Below, one piece after another: positions 24,140-33,397 of a stretch of DNA of 64,000 bases; within the stretch, counting starts at the first letter, position 1, and each line of letters starts with the position of its first letter. Where the stretch lies: contig WRLF01000012.1 in NCBI GenBank assembly GCA_009777735.1, positions 1 through 64,000 of the forward strand, written 5' to 3'. The notes below the pieces were generated by a model that saw only the letters and a list, made by a program, of their open reading frames with translations, was not told the DNA's origin and did no database searches. This DNA is from Treponema sp. (GTDB lineage: Bacteria > Spirochaetota > Spirochaetia > Treponematales > Breznakiellaceae). Position numbers and translations under genes: made by a program.

Positions 24140-25321
24140 TTGCATAATTTTTCTGACTTGGGTGTGCTGCCTGCTTTTACGGACATTCTGATGCAGAGGC
24201 ACATCACACGCCCTACCGCTGTTCAATGTCTGGTAATCCCCCGGTTATTGGAAGGGAAGAGTCTGCTTTTCCGTTCTCCCACCGGCACCGGTAAAACATT
24301 CGCGTACCTTATCCCCGCCCTGCAGAGAATACTCGCAGAACCTGCCGATTCTGTTAATCTCAAGTCCGGCCCTGCAGTACTGGTATGTGCTCCCACTCTT
24401 GAGCTTTGTTCTCAAATTAAAAGCGAAGTTGATTTTTTACTGAACGGCCGGGGAAAGGTTTCCCTGCTTATTGGATCCGGTGATTTAAACCGCCAGATAG
24501 ATTCCCTGAAAAAAAATAAACCCCTTGTTGCGGTTGGTAACCCTGGACGGCTGCTGCTATTGGCAAAAATGGGCAAGCTGAAATTTACCGGCCTGCGTTT
24601 TTTGGCGCTGGACGAAGCCGATCGCCTGGCTGAAAAAGAATGCCGTGAAGAAATGATCACCCTCTCACAGCTTATCATTGACAGGACAAGAGATAATCCT
24701 TCACTCATAGTTGCCGCCAATTCCGCTACGGTATCCGGCAAGACAAAAGAATTCCTGCACCCTCTTTTGGATAAAACCGAACTGCTGGAAACAGATGAAC
24801 ACGAAATATTACGGGAAAGAATACACCATTGGGCTATTTTTAGCGAGAGCCGTAAAAAAACACAAATGCTTATTTCACTAATCGCGGCGGCAAAACCGAA
24901 AAAAGCCCTGGTTTTTACCAACCGTTCTTTTGATGCGGGAAAAATCGTTTCCATTTTACAGAGTCATGCAATCGCCGCCGCCGGATTGTACAGCGGCAGA
25001 GATAAAATAGAAAGAAAAAAAGCAATCGATAATTTTCGCTCGGGGAAAGCGGCCGTACTGGTTTCGTCTGACCTTGCGGCGCGGGGCCTTGATATTCCCG
25101 GAATCAGCCATGTGATTGCACTTGATGTCAGTGAAAACAGGGATACCTACATTCACCGCGCTGGCCGCACCGGCCGGGCAGGAAAAACCGGCATCATGGT
25201 CAGTATAGGCGATGAAGTGGAAATGCGCCGCCTTGCCGCTCTGGAAAAAAAACTTGGAATAAAAGTTCAGCCAAAAGAGTTATTCCGGGGAAAGGTCTGC
25301 GATCCGGTACCCAGCGGCTAA
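24140..25321 (+). CDS. DEAD-box RNA helicase
   Basis: The 393-aa protein has the ordered helicase motifs: Q-motif area RPTAVQ, Walker A SPTGTGKT (about residue 53), PTLELCSQI, motif II LDEADRL (about 158), motif III NSAT, and in domain 2 SDLAARGLDIP and HRAGRTGRAG. The C-terminus is short, without an RNA-binding tail. The start is a TTG at 24140 with GAGGTG five bases upstream. It probably unwinds rRNA or mRNA structure. The product lies close behind the glycosyltransferase gene. Confidence 0.92.
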   Translation: MHNFSDLGVLPAFTDILMQRHITRPTAVQCLVIPRLLEGKSLLFRSPTGTGKTFAYLIPALQRILAEPADSVNLKSGPAVLVCAPTLELCSQIKSEVDFLLNGRGKVSLLIGSGDLNRQIDSLKKNKPLVAVGNPGRLLLLAKMGKLKFTGLRFLALDEADRLAEKECREEMITLSQLIIDRTRDNPSLIVAANSATVSGKTKEFLHPLLDKTELLETDEHEILRERIHHWAIFSESRKKTQMLISLIAAAKPKKALVFTNRSFDAGKIVSILQSHAIAAAGLYSGRDKIERKKAIDNFRSGKAAVLVSSDLAARGLDIPGISHVIALDVSENRDTYIHRAGRTGRAGKTGIMVSIGDEVEMRRLAALEKKLGIKVQPKELFRGKVCDPVPSG

Positions 25322-25329
25322 AATACCAA

Positions 25330-26352
25330 TTATTGATTTTTGTGGTTGGATGCATGTTTGCTTTGGGTGACTACTTCCCATTGCGTAACAAGCATTCCCG
25401 TAAGCATTATGATAAATCCCAATAATGTCCAGCGTCCGATTTTTTCGGCAAGGAGGAGCGCTCCTCCGAATGCGGCAAAACAGCCTTCAAAGCAAAGGAT
25501 AATGGTGGCATGGGCGGGGGGTGCATCCCTTTGTGCTACCACTTGCAGAGTGTAGGCAATCCCCACCGAGGCCAGACCACCGTAAAGAATGGGGATCAGT
25601 GCTTCAACGGGGAAGGTGATTGTTTGAGCACCAAGTCCGGCAAGTAAAGCAGGGAAGGGTAACCATGTAAAAATTCCTGCGTCCAGCATGGCTGGATTGA
25701 TACGTTCAATCAGAGGGGTGATAAGCGGCTCAGCCAAAAATGCTCCGGCAAGTGCGAGAATACCGCATACGCCAAACTGCCCTGCCGACAATACCAACGG
25801 GTCTATGTCTCGCCGCTCGGGGGCGGCGTGTACCAGCCTGTCGATCAACAGTACATGACCGGCCCAGAATATGGCACTTATCACCGTTATTATATCACCA
25901 GGATTTATTGAATCTGATTGTCCGGCAACACAGAGGAAATACAACCCGGTCAGAGTAAACACCGAGCCGATCCAGGTGGCAATTCCGGTTTTTCTGCCCA
26001 AAAAAATTCCGAAAATGGGAGTTAAAATTACGTAAATACCGGTAATAAAACCGGCGTTGCCTGCGGTAGTAAATAGAATGCCGATCTGCTGCAGGATAAC
26101 CGCAATAAACAGACAGCATCCGGCGGCAAGCGGGTACAAACAGGTTTTTTTTACGGATGCAGATGCGGTATTCTTTTTTTTCCTAAGCAGGATTAACGGC
26201 AGAAGGGAAAGGCTTCCCAGAATAAAACGGATGCCGTTAAATGCAAACGGGCCTATATACTCCATGCCGGAACGCTGGGCGACAAAACCAAATCCCCAGA
26301 TTCCGGCAGTAAGTAAAAGGAGAAAATCTGCCCTTAGAGCACGTTTATTCAC
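25330..26352 (-). CDS. DMT-superfamily (EamA) transporter
   Basis: The 340-aa protein has about ten hydrophobic helices in two EamA-type halves; the first begins ADFLLLLTAGIWGFGFVAQR and the second shows SVGIAYTLQVVAQRDAPP and LCFEGCFAAFGGALLL. Members export metabolites or amino acids; the substrate is unknown. GTG at 26352 overlaps the stop codon of the rlpA-like gene (GTGA), so the two are translationally coupled. Confidence 0.9.
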   Translation of the reverse strand: MNKRALRADFLLLLTAGIWGFGFVAQRSGMEYIGPFAFNGIRFILGSLSLLPLILLRKKKNTASASVKKTCLYPLAAGCCLFIAVILQQIGILFTTAGNAGFITGIYVILTPIFGIFLGRKTGIATWIGSVFTLTGLYFLCVAGQSDSINPGDIITVISAIFWAGHVLLIDRLVHAAPERRDIDPLVLSAGQFGVCGILALAGAFLAEPLITPLIERINPAMLDAGIFTWLPFPALLAGLGAQTITFPVEALIPILYGGLASVGIAYTLQVVAQRDAPPAHATIILCFEGCFAAFGGALLLAEKIGRWTLLGFIIMLTGMLVTQWEVVTQSKHASNHKNQ

Positions 26353-27419
26353 TCTTCACGAATAATAGCTTCGCGGAAACCCGCCATTTCAATCCTGTCG
26401 GCTACGGACTGTACATCGGTTCCGCGTATACCTTTTAGCACAACTCTGTAAAAATCATTGTGCCGTTCATATTCCGGATTAAGCCCGGCATTTCTTAATG
26501 CGGTAAATGTATCTACCGCATTGCGCGCAACTCTGAAAGAACCAATTTGCATTGTGTATGTTTTATCCGGCGCTGGGTTCATTGGCGGAATAAGCCTTGC
26601 GCCGGAAATTGATGACGGCGGCAATGCTTCGGGAATTGTTTGCGGTAATGCAAATGTCTGAGGGATCTCTTGCTGCAGGGGAGGTAAAGGAACGGGCGCC
26701 GCAGGCGGCTGTGCGGGCTGCGTTGGCGGGAATATGGTTACCGTTATTGGCGCATAAGGCCCCTGAGCTGCTGTATCTGAAGGTCCCGGAGTAACAGTTA
26801 CCTGGGGGTGTTGCAGTGTTGGCTGCGGAGGGGGCGGTTGTTGAATCGGCGGTAATGGCATAACGGGAGGATGGACCGGCAAAGGCTGCTGTACCGGCGG
26901 TTGAACCGGCTGCTGTGTTTGAATTGTTGGCTGCTGCTGGACCGGAGGCAGGTTAAAACCCGGGTGCATCGGCTGAGCCGGAGGCTGAACCAGTGGTTGT
27001 TGTACATAAACCGGAGGAATTACCGCCTGACCATGTTGGCCGGCAGACTGGATTACATCTACCACTACCGGAGCGGTGCCTGTTATCAGCATTTCAAGCT
27101 GTTCGGCAGCAGCTCTTGAAACATCGATTATCCGGCCGGCGACAAATGGTCCGCGGTCATTTATTCTGACTGTAACCTGCCGGTTGTTATGCCTGTTGGT
27201 AACGAGTACAATTGTACCAAAAGGCAGAGTTGGGTGTGCGGCAGTTAGCAGGGCGGAATTAAAAATTTCTCCCGAAGCAGTCGGTCTGCCGTTAAATTCC
27301 GGCCCGTACCAGGATGCAATTCCTTCCTGTCTCATAGCTTCCATTGACTGGGCTGACACAGATATGGGAACAAACAATAAGGCAATGCAAATGGTCAATA
27401 TAAAGAAAATCGTTTTCAT
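26349..27419 (-). CDS. RlpA-like septal lytic transglycosylase with SPOR domain
   Basis: After a signal peptide (FFILTICIALLFVPISVSA) comes the double-psi barrel RlpA domain: EGIASWYGPEFNGRPTASGE and the catalytic-region RINDRGPFVAGRIIDVS (about residues 40-110). Residues 130-265 are a low-complexity Pro/Gln-rich linker. The C-terminus is a SPOR domain (TYTMQIGSFRVARNAVDTF) that binds denuded glycan at the septum. RlpA cleaves such glycan strands during division. ATG at 27419 (356 aa) is chosen because the signal peptide starts there; an upstream in-frame start at 27455 adds 12 residues. Confidence 0.9.
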   Translation of the reverse strand: MKTIFFILTICIALLFVPISVSAQSMEAMRQEGIASWYGPEFNGRPTASGEIFNSALLTAAHPTLPFGTIVLVTNRHNNRQVTVRINDRGPFVAGRIIDVSRAAAEQLEMLITGTAPVVVDVIQSAGQHGQAVIPPVYVQQPLVQPPAQPMHPGFNLPPVQQQPTIQTQQPVQPPVQQPLPVHPPVMPLPPIQQPPPPQPTLQHPQVTVTPGPSDTAAQGPYAPITVTIFPPTQPAQPPAAPVPLPPLQQEIPQTFALPQTIPEALPPSSISGARLIPPMNPAPDKTYTMQIGSFRVARNAVDTFTALRNAGLNPEYERHNDFYRVVLKGIRGTDVQSVADRIEMAGFREAIIREE

Positions 27420-27483
27420 ATAATATCTATCGGCATTTTTTTTCCTGAATTGCATTAAATTTATACGGTTTGAATTTACGGAT

Positions 27484-28863
27484 CTATCGTTTTTTGCTTG
27501 CCGTTAATGCAGCCGCTTTTGCGTCAACCGAGTTCAGGATTATTGAAAGTTTCTCTTTTTCAATGAGGTCAATAAGACGGGCTTCGGTATAGCGTTTTGC
27601 TTCATCGGTAAAGACCCCTACTGTCATACATACACCTTTGCCTGCCTTTGCTTCTTTCAAATGAGAATGAAAATCGCGGACAATCAGTTCCCCAATGGCC
27701 CCCTGTGTGCGTATAAACCTGAACATTATCAGATCTGACCACTTGGGCGTGTTTACTTCCGCCAGAATATCCGCCCATTCGTTTTTATGGACCGATATAT
27801 TCGTCACCTTTACCTTTGCTCTTGTAAAATAAGTCATCACTATCTTTCGGCAAAGGGCGACAAAATCGGCGGATGAAGCCATCAGGAAAATCTGAAGGTT
27901 TCTGTTGGCGTTAAGTTCCTGATATTTTGTTATAAGGACATTAACATCCTTGTACGAGGGGTTATCTGCTTGCAAAAGTTTGAGAACAGCCAGAGCCTTA
28001 CCCATTTCGTTCTGCTTGATGTACGTGGTTGCCAGATAATACTGAAGTTCCGCAAGAATGTCAGGTTTAATATTCTGGTGCTTAAGCCCCATCTCAAAAT
28101 CCTGTATTGCAAGGTCATTACGGCGAACTTCAACATGGATTGTACCGGAAATAAGGCAGGCGCTGGGGCCCATCACCGGATCTACCCGGAGATGGTTGAA
28201 AATTCGCAGCGCTTGATCGGTTTGATTCGCTTCATAATAACATTCAGCCAGGGTATACAGGGATTCTTTATCATCCGGGGCAAGCTCTATTGCCTTGCGG
28301 ATAAAACTCATTGCTTCTTTGGGTTTTTTCAATCTGAAATAAGCATGCCCCATGTAGCGGAGTACAGCCGGGCTTTCCGGGTTCATGGCTTGTGCCATTT
28401 TGAGCAATTGAATTGCTTTTTCATAGTTTTTTCGTTCAAATTCCAGTGTCCCCAAATTGAAATTTACTTCAAAATTGTTCTGCTTCAGGCTGCGCGCCAT
28501 GGTAAAGCCTTTGTAAGCCTGATCGGTCATGTTTAACTTGAGTGCGGAAAGAGCGTAACGGGAATGAACCTCAAAAGCCTCTATTCCGGGAATCTGGGTC
28601 CTTGAGATTAAATCCGACAGGGTTTCATAGGCTTTCATCGCCCTGTCCCAGGACTCATCTCCAAAATAAACATCACCAAGAACCGACAGGGCTTCTGCGT
28701 CAAGGGGATTATGAGCAAGCCGTCTGTTGGCTTCCTGTAACCTGGAATCTCGGTCTTTTGAGCGTTTTTTCCCGAAAGAAGCATCTCCCTTCCGGTTCAT
28801 TATAAAAATGAAAGCACCAACAATAAGAACGAGACATACTGCTGCAATTAAAATCGGAATCAT
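27484..28863 (-). CDS. Membrane-anchored TPR protein with Mrr-like C-terminal domain
   Basis: 459 aa: one N-terminal helix (IPILIAAVCLVLIVGAFIFI), a basic stretch, then about seven TPR units (residues 45-300; for example AVLRYMGHAYFRLKKPKEAM). The C-terminal 140 residues end with KAGKGVCMTVGVFTDEAKRY and IDLIEKEKLSIIL, which resembles the last part of the Mrr-type restriction fold. The Mrr catalytic Q-x-K is not seen; the equivalent place reads LIMFRFIRTQG, so the fold may be inactive and used for binding. TPR call is firm, Mrr-like call is inference. Confidence 0.78.
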   Translation of the reverse strand: MIPILIAAVCLVLIVGAFIFIMNRKGDASFGKKRSKDRDSRLQEANRRLAHNPLDAEALSVLGDVYFGDESWDRAMKAYETLSDLISRTQIPGIEAFEVHSRYALSALKLNMTDQAYKGFTMARSLKQNNFEVNFNLGTLEFERKNYEKAIQLLKMAQAMNPESPAVLRYMGHAYFRLKKPKEAMSFIRKAIELAPDDKESLYTLAECYYEANQTDQALRIFNHLRVDPVMGPSACLISGTIHVEVRRNDLAIQDFEMGLKHQNIKPDILAELQYYLATTYIKQNEMGKALAVLKLLQADNPSYKDVNVLITKYQELNANRNLQIFLMASSADFVALCRKIVMTYFTRAKVKVTNISVHKNEWADILAEVNTPKWSDLIMFRFIRTQGAIGELIVRDFHSHLKEAKAGKGVCMTVGVFTDEAKRYTEARLIDLIEKEKLSIILNSVDAKAAALTASKKR

Positions 28864-28952
28864 CTTACTTTCAAGTATCGGTTTTTTTCATCTTTTATAA
28901 ACCAGTTAATTTGCCGATGATTTTAGTAATGAGTTATGAAGGAGCTTGAGTG

Positions 28953-29879
28953 ATGGCAGGGACTATCGGTATTAAGATTGCTAACGGCGATTTTTATCCA
29001 ATAATTGATGAAAATTCAACGATAAAAAAACGGCTTGTTCTTACTACAGTGCATGATCGGCAGGCCAGCGTCCAAATAGATCTCTTCAGGAGTATTTCAA
29101 AATCCATGCTTGATGCTCAATATATGGGAACCTTGATTGTCGAGAACGTGAGGCCAAAAAGCAAAGGTGAACCATCCATTGAATTGATTCTTTCATCCGG
29201 CTCAGACGGTATTATTGCCGCTGAAGCGCGTGATCTTGATGCCGGAGCAGGGGGAGAACCCCATATACTCAATGTTTCACTTAAAACAATAGCTTCAGAC
29301 GGTCTGGAAGATGACTTTTCTGATTTAGGTTTTGATAATAATGCTTCGAATATTCCTGCCGGTTTATTCAGCCAGTCTTATGAAAAAAAAGAAGAAGTGC
29401 GCAAATTCCCCTGGTTTATAATGGCTCTTTCCACATTACTTGTGGTTATTGGTATTGCTTTGCTCTGGTTTTTCTTTCTGGGCGGCAGGGATACGCTGAG
29501 ACAACTGGAATCACAATGGGCGCCGCTTTCACAGGCAAGGCAGGCTGAATTATCTGCTTCATCGTCAACATTCGGGACTTCTCCGGAACAACCACCGGTT
29601 ATCAGAGCACCGGGTACTCCACCTCTGTACAGGGGCTCTGATTCGGACGAACCTGTGCGTGAACGTCCGCCGGCACCTGTATCTTCGTTCAATGTTCCCG
29701 CTGTTATACCTGCTGATGGTTTTGAATATCAGATACAGTGGGATGATACCCTTTGGGATATAGCCGAAGCCTTCTATCGGACACCCTGGCTTTTCCCGGA
29801 AATAGCAGAATTTAATAATATTCAAAATCCCGACTTGATTTTTGCAGGAAGAAGCGTCATAATTCCTCCAATAAATTAA
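28953..29879 (+). CDS. DnaK substrate-binding-like / transmembrane / LysM protein
   Basis: 308 aa in three parts. Residues 1-110 follow the beta-sandwich of the DnaK peptide-binding domain: GDFYPIIDENSTIKKR, VLTTVHDRQASVQIDLF, YMGTLIVENVRPKSKGEPSI and ELILSSGSDGIIAAEARD. No ATPase domain is present. A membrane helix (FIMALSTLLVVIGIALLWFF) follows at about 150-175, then a Pro/Ser-rich linker and a C-terminal LysM motif (DDTLWDIAEAFYRTPWLFPEIA) that should bind peptidoglycan. ATG at 28953 is preferred over GTG at 28950 because AAGGAG is eight bases away. It lies next to the SLT gene. Confidence 0.82.
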   Translation: MAGTIGIKIANGDFYPIIDENSTIKKRLVLTTVHDRQASVQIDLFRSISKSMLDAQYMGTLIVENVRPKSKGEPSIELILSSGSDGIIAAEARDLDAGAGGEPHILNVSLKTIASDGLEDDFSDLGFDNNASNIPAGLFSQSYEKKEEVRKFPWFIMALSTLLVVIGIALLWFFFLGGRDTLRQLESQWAPLSQARQAELSASSSTFGTSPEQPPVIRAPGTPPLYRGSDSDEPVRERPPAPVSSFNVPAVIPADGFEYQIQWDDTLWDIAEAFYRTPWLFPEIAEFNNIQNPDLIFAGRSVIIPPIN

Positions 29880-29893
29880 TAGGTTGCCATTTT

Positions 29894-32005
29894 ATGTTTA
29901 AATCTCTTGCCGCATGTTTTGTCGTGCTATTTCTGTGCTTAAATTCGTGTATGAGTGTTACAACAGTACTTTCATTAACCTCATGTGAAACAACAACAAA
30001 GGATAGTGCTGATGAATTCTACAAAGGCCTTAAAATGAGGCATGCAGGGCAAATTACAGAAGCTATCGCTTATTTTGAACAAGCTCTGGGTGAACAAAAT
30101 ACCTATATTGCCGCTGCTGCAGCCACTGAACTGTTAAGTTTGTTTTCTGCCGGAGCAGAGATTTCGGCAATGGAACAGGCCAGGGAGAAAACAGCAGGAA
30201 TTTGGGCGGCTGCTTTGGATGCACTGGAACAGCCTGAAAACAAGGAAAAAATTCTTGATCTGGTTCTGGGGAACGGAAGTCGCCCGCTTGATGAAGCCTC
30301 ATTGTACGCACTGCGGGAATTCCGTACTTTTCATAATGCAAATGCCGGCGCTTCCGGTCCACTCAGTGCCGTGGAAAACGCTGTTGTCGACGGCCGTATT
30401 GCCGCTGCCCGTTCCAGTTACACCGACGCCCTGGCATATTTCAGAATCGCCCTGGCAGATTCACCGTTGATTTTTTTCCGTTATCCTCTCCTCATTACTG
30501 ATCTGGGAAACAGTTTTCAGTACACAGCAACGGGCAGGGAAGGGATAGAGCTGTTCCAGAGATGGGAAAGAGAAATTTCTGCAAATGCGGCAATGCGGAA
30601 TGCCATCCCTGCAGGTGAAGAAAACAATGTACGTTATCGGCTTGTATATCATATGGGAAGAATAGCCAGACAGCGCGGGCAGAGCGGAATTGAATTCTTT
30701 GAACGGGCGGTACCTCTTGCACAATCGCTCCCCGGAGAAATGGCTGATCCGCAGATAAACGCCTGTATTTGGTACATTTTAGATGGTTCTCTCGAACCTT
30801 CCCGCGGCGGTAATCCCGACAGAATAATCAGGAATGTGGAAAGATACGCTCCCCAGTGGCGCAGTGACACTCATTTTGCCGATGTGTTTGACCGGCTGGC
30901 GCGTGAGCTGCTCATTGGACAGCAATGGGGAAATATGCTGCGTGTTTTTACATTGGTGCGGAATAGTTCACGTTCGGTAACAGCACGATTCGCCTGGATT
31001 ATCGGCAGATCAATAGAGGATGGGCTTTTTTCCGGGGCGGATATGAGGCAGGCCAATACTATCCTGGCTTCTGAACCGGCAACGGTTCCGGGTGAACCGC
31101 CCGGAAAAGCATTTCTGCGTATTGCTTACAATGTTGCGCCCATTTCGGCAACTTTGGGCAATCAGACTCTGTATTTCCGCTGGCTGGGTGCAGTAGCCGT
31201 TGATGAGCCTTTTCTTTCACTGCCGGTAACATCGCCGGCAGAAGTTCAACCGGAATACAGCGATGCACTGTTGTTCCTTCTGGGTTTTTTTGATAATGAT
31301 GCCGTGCAATTTGCTCCCCGGTTTATTAGGGCAATGGAAAACGATATTTCCACGGATGAATTGCGCTGCATTGCCGGAGCGCTGGCCGCAGTAGGGCAAT
31401 ACCAGGAATCAATACGGATGGTATCTGCATATTCAAGACGGAACGGTCATCAAATTACCAGACGGGATATGGAACTGTCGTATCCAAATCCGCACAGGGA
31501 ATATGTTGAACATTATGCGCGGATTATGGGGATTGAACCGGCAGTTATGTTTGGCCTTATCCGCATAGAAAGCGCGTTTAACCCCATTGCCGTCTCCCGA
31601 TCCGGAGCTGTTGGTCTTACCCAGCTTATGCCCGCCACCGCCCGTGAAGTGGCAACGCGAATCCGCAATGAGGGAGGCCCTGATTATTTCCTCGGCGAAA
31701 ATGCGGAAGCTGCAGCAGATAATGATGAAGAAACCGCGAATCTTGCACGTAATATGCGTAATCCGGCGGCGAACATCCACATTGGCACCGATTATCTTGC
31801 CTATCTCATCAACAACCGGATGCATGATCTTCTGCTTGCATTGCATGCATATAATGGTGGTTTTGGCCGTGTGAATCGCTGGCGTGCCGCTTCTCCCTTT
31901 CCGGTAGACCTGTTCGCGGAAACTATCCCGATTACCGAAACAAGAGGTTATGGCAGAAATGTTTTGGCTTCTGCCGCTGTGTACAGGGAATTGTATTACC
32001 GCTAA
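29894..32005 (+). CDS. Lytic transglycosylase (SLT domain), probable lipoprotein
   Basis: 703 aa. The N-terminus is a signal sequence with lipobox-like Cys (FLCLNSC about residue 19). A long helical, TPR-like part follows, as in Slt70 relatives. The catalytic SLT domain is at the C-terminus: VMFGLIRIESAFNPIAVS with the acid Glu, then GAVGLTQLMPATAREVA, NIHIGTDYLAYLI and HAYNGGFGRVNRW. The enzyme cleaves glycan strands, forming anhydro-muramyl ends. It starts 15 bases after the LysM gene, so both probably act together on the sacculus. Confidence 0.92.
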   Translation: MFKSLAACFVVLFLCLNSCMSVTTVLSLTSCETTTKDSADEFYKGLKMRHAGQITEAIAYFEQALGEQNTYIAAAAATELLSLFSAGAEISAMEQAREKTAGIWAAALDALEQPENKEKILDLVLGNGSRPLDEASLYALREFRTFHNANAGASGPLSAVENAVVDGRIAAARSSYTDALAYFRIALADSPLIFFRYPLLITDLGNSFQYTATGREGIELFQRWEREISANAAMRNAIPAGEENNVRYRLVYHMGRIARQRGQSGIEFFERAVPLAQSLPGEMADPQINACIWYILDGSLEPSRGGNPDRIIRNVERYAPQWRSDTHFADVFDRLARELLIGQQWGNMLRVFTLVRNSSRSVTARFAWIIGRSIEDGLFSGADMRQANTILASEPATVPGEPPGKAFLRIAYNVAPISATLGNQTLYFRWLGAVAVDEPFLSLPVTSPAEVQPEYSDALLFLLGFFDNDAVQFAPRFIRAMENDISTDELRCIAGALAAVGQYQESIRMVSAYSRRNGHQITRRDMELSYPNPHREYVEHYARIMGIEPAVMFGLIRIESAFNPIAVSRSGAVGLTQLMPATAREVATRIRNEGGPDYFLGENAEAAADNDEETANLARNMRNPAANIHIGTDYLAYLINNRMHDLLLALHAYNGGFGRVNRWRAASPFPVDLFAETIPITETRGYGRNVLASAAVYRELYYR

Positions 32006-32007
32006 CA

Positions 32008-32032
32008 CGAGACAACTAACCGAGTTGTCTCG
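32008..32032. terminator. Hairpin between convergent SLT and purD genes
   Basis: CGAGACAACT and AGTTGTCTCG form a perfect 10-bp stem with a five-base loop AACCG, placed in the 35-base gap between convergent genes. No clean T run follows on either strand, yet the position favours a bidirectional terminator. Confidence 0.6.
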
Positions 32033-32040
32033 CAAGACTA

Positions 32041-33396
32041 TTACTCTTTTCCAATATCCTTGCGATACCCCATGCCTTCAAAACTGATTGCTTCAAGCCC
32101 CCGGTAAGCGGCGGAAAAAGCTTCTTCGGCATTGGGTCCATAAGCAGAAACGGTCAATACCCTGCCTCCCGTTGTCCGCAGCGGAGCGTCTTCGGCAGCA
32201 CTTTCAGCGGCGCCGCTGATGAAAATTTTTCCGCCGGTTTTTTCCATCGCTGCCGCGTCAATGGTAATGGTATCGCCTTTACGATAGGGGCCGGGGTAGC
32301 CGCTGGATACCGCGACCGGTGCACAGACTGCGCCCGGTTTCCAGGCAAGCGAAAAATCCCTGCTTTCGAGTATTGCCGTACAGAGATCGGTCAGGTCGAA
32401 ATCCATTAACGGCAGTACCGCCTGGGTTTCGGGGTCGCCAAGGCGCACATTGTATTCCAGCAGGTAACAGCGGTCTTCGTTCACCATTACCCCAAAAAAA
32501 ATAAAACCCCGGTAATCCAGGTTCTCAGCTATCATGCCGTTAAGCGTAGGCTGTAAAATCGATGTTAAAAAATCATTTTGTGCTGCCTGAGAAAAATCGG
32601 GGACAGGAGCTATGGCGCCCATGCCGCCGGTATTCGGTCCTTGTGCACCTTCAAAGCGGCGCTTGTGATCCCTGGCAGAAATGAACGGTAAAATATACCC
32701 GCCGCTGCCGGTAATGCGCCTGTCTGCCGACGGACAGGATACCGCCGCCAGCACGGATATTTCTTTCCCTGTAAGAAATTCCTCCAGCAACACCGAGTTT
32801 CCCGCATCGCCCAGACTTTTGTCCCGCATGAAAGAAACAAGTGTTTCCTCGGCCTGGGCTAAACTCTGCGCTATGACCACGCCTTTTCCCGCTGCAAGGC
32901 CGTCTGCCTTAATCACCAGGGGCGCGCCGCCCGGAGGTGGCGTGGCTTTTCCGGCATGAGCCTCAAAATGTTCAGCCGCAAAGGAAAGCGCTGCTTCAAA
33001 GCTGGTAAAGTTGCTGCTTTTCGCGGCACGCACCCCGTATTTTGCCATAAATGCCTTTGAATACATTTTGCTGGATTCAAGCTGCGCCGCCTTTTTTCCC
33101 GGTCCGACCACCGCAAGCCCTGCTTCACGGAATGTATCTGCAATGCCTTCGGCAAGGGGCAGTTCCGGACCAATGACGGTTATATCTATGTTTTCCCGCA
33201 GGGCAAATGCTTTCAGTTCTTGCTGCCCAGCCGCAGAAGCCGGATCCGCTGTGAGCGGCACATTCTCGCACCGTGCTTCCTGTGCTGTCCCCCCGTTCCC
33301 CGGCCCGACAAACACTTTTTCAGTCTTTGGCGATTGAGCAAATTTCCAGGTCAGTGCGTGTTCCCGCCCTCCTGAACCAACGATAAGAATTTTCAT
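32041..33396 (-). CDS. purD: Phosphoribosylamine-glycine ligase
   Basis: The 451-aa ATP-grasp enzyme catalyses the second step of purine synthesis. Marks: KILIVGSGGREHALTWK at the N-terminus, FVGPGNGGT, DITVIGPELPLAEGI, the ATP-grasp loop VIKADGLAAGKGVVIA (about residues 150-165), and NTGGMGAIAPVP, LEYNVRLGDPETQAVLP near residues 260-320. ATG at 33396 is certain from the family; open frame upstream in gnd is only read-through. The gene starts two bases after the gnd stop codon. Confidence 0.96.
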   Translation of the reverse strand: MKILIVGSGGREHALTWKFAQSPKTEKVFVGPGNGGTAQEARCENVPLTADPASAAGQQELKAFALRENIDITVIGPELPLAEGIADTFREAGLAVVGPGKKAAQLESSKMYSKAFMAKYGVRAAKSSNFTSFEAALSFAAEHFEAHAGKATPPPGGAPLVIKADGLAAGKGVVIAQSLAQAEETLVSFMRDKSLGDAGNSVLLEEFLTGKEISVLAAVSCPSADRRITGSGGYILPFISARDHKRRFEGAQGPNTGGMGAIAPVPDFSQAAQNDFLTSILQPTLNGMIAENLDYRGFIFFGVMVNEDRCYLLEYNVRLGDPETQAVLPLMDFDLTDLCTAILESRDFSLAWKPGAVCAPVAVSSGYPGPYRKGDTITIDAAAMEKTGGKIFISGAAESAAEDAPLRTTGGRVLTVSAYGPNAEEAFSAAYRGLEAISFEGMGYRKDIGKE

Positions 33397-33397
33397 C

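Noticed and set aside
26600..27060. Repetitive Pro/Gln-rich region of the RlpA-like gene as a tandem repeat or CRISPR-like array
   Set aside because: The repetition is codon-level low complexity (Pro, Gln) in a linker, without constant repeats or spacers.
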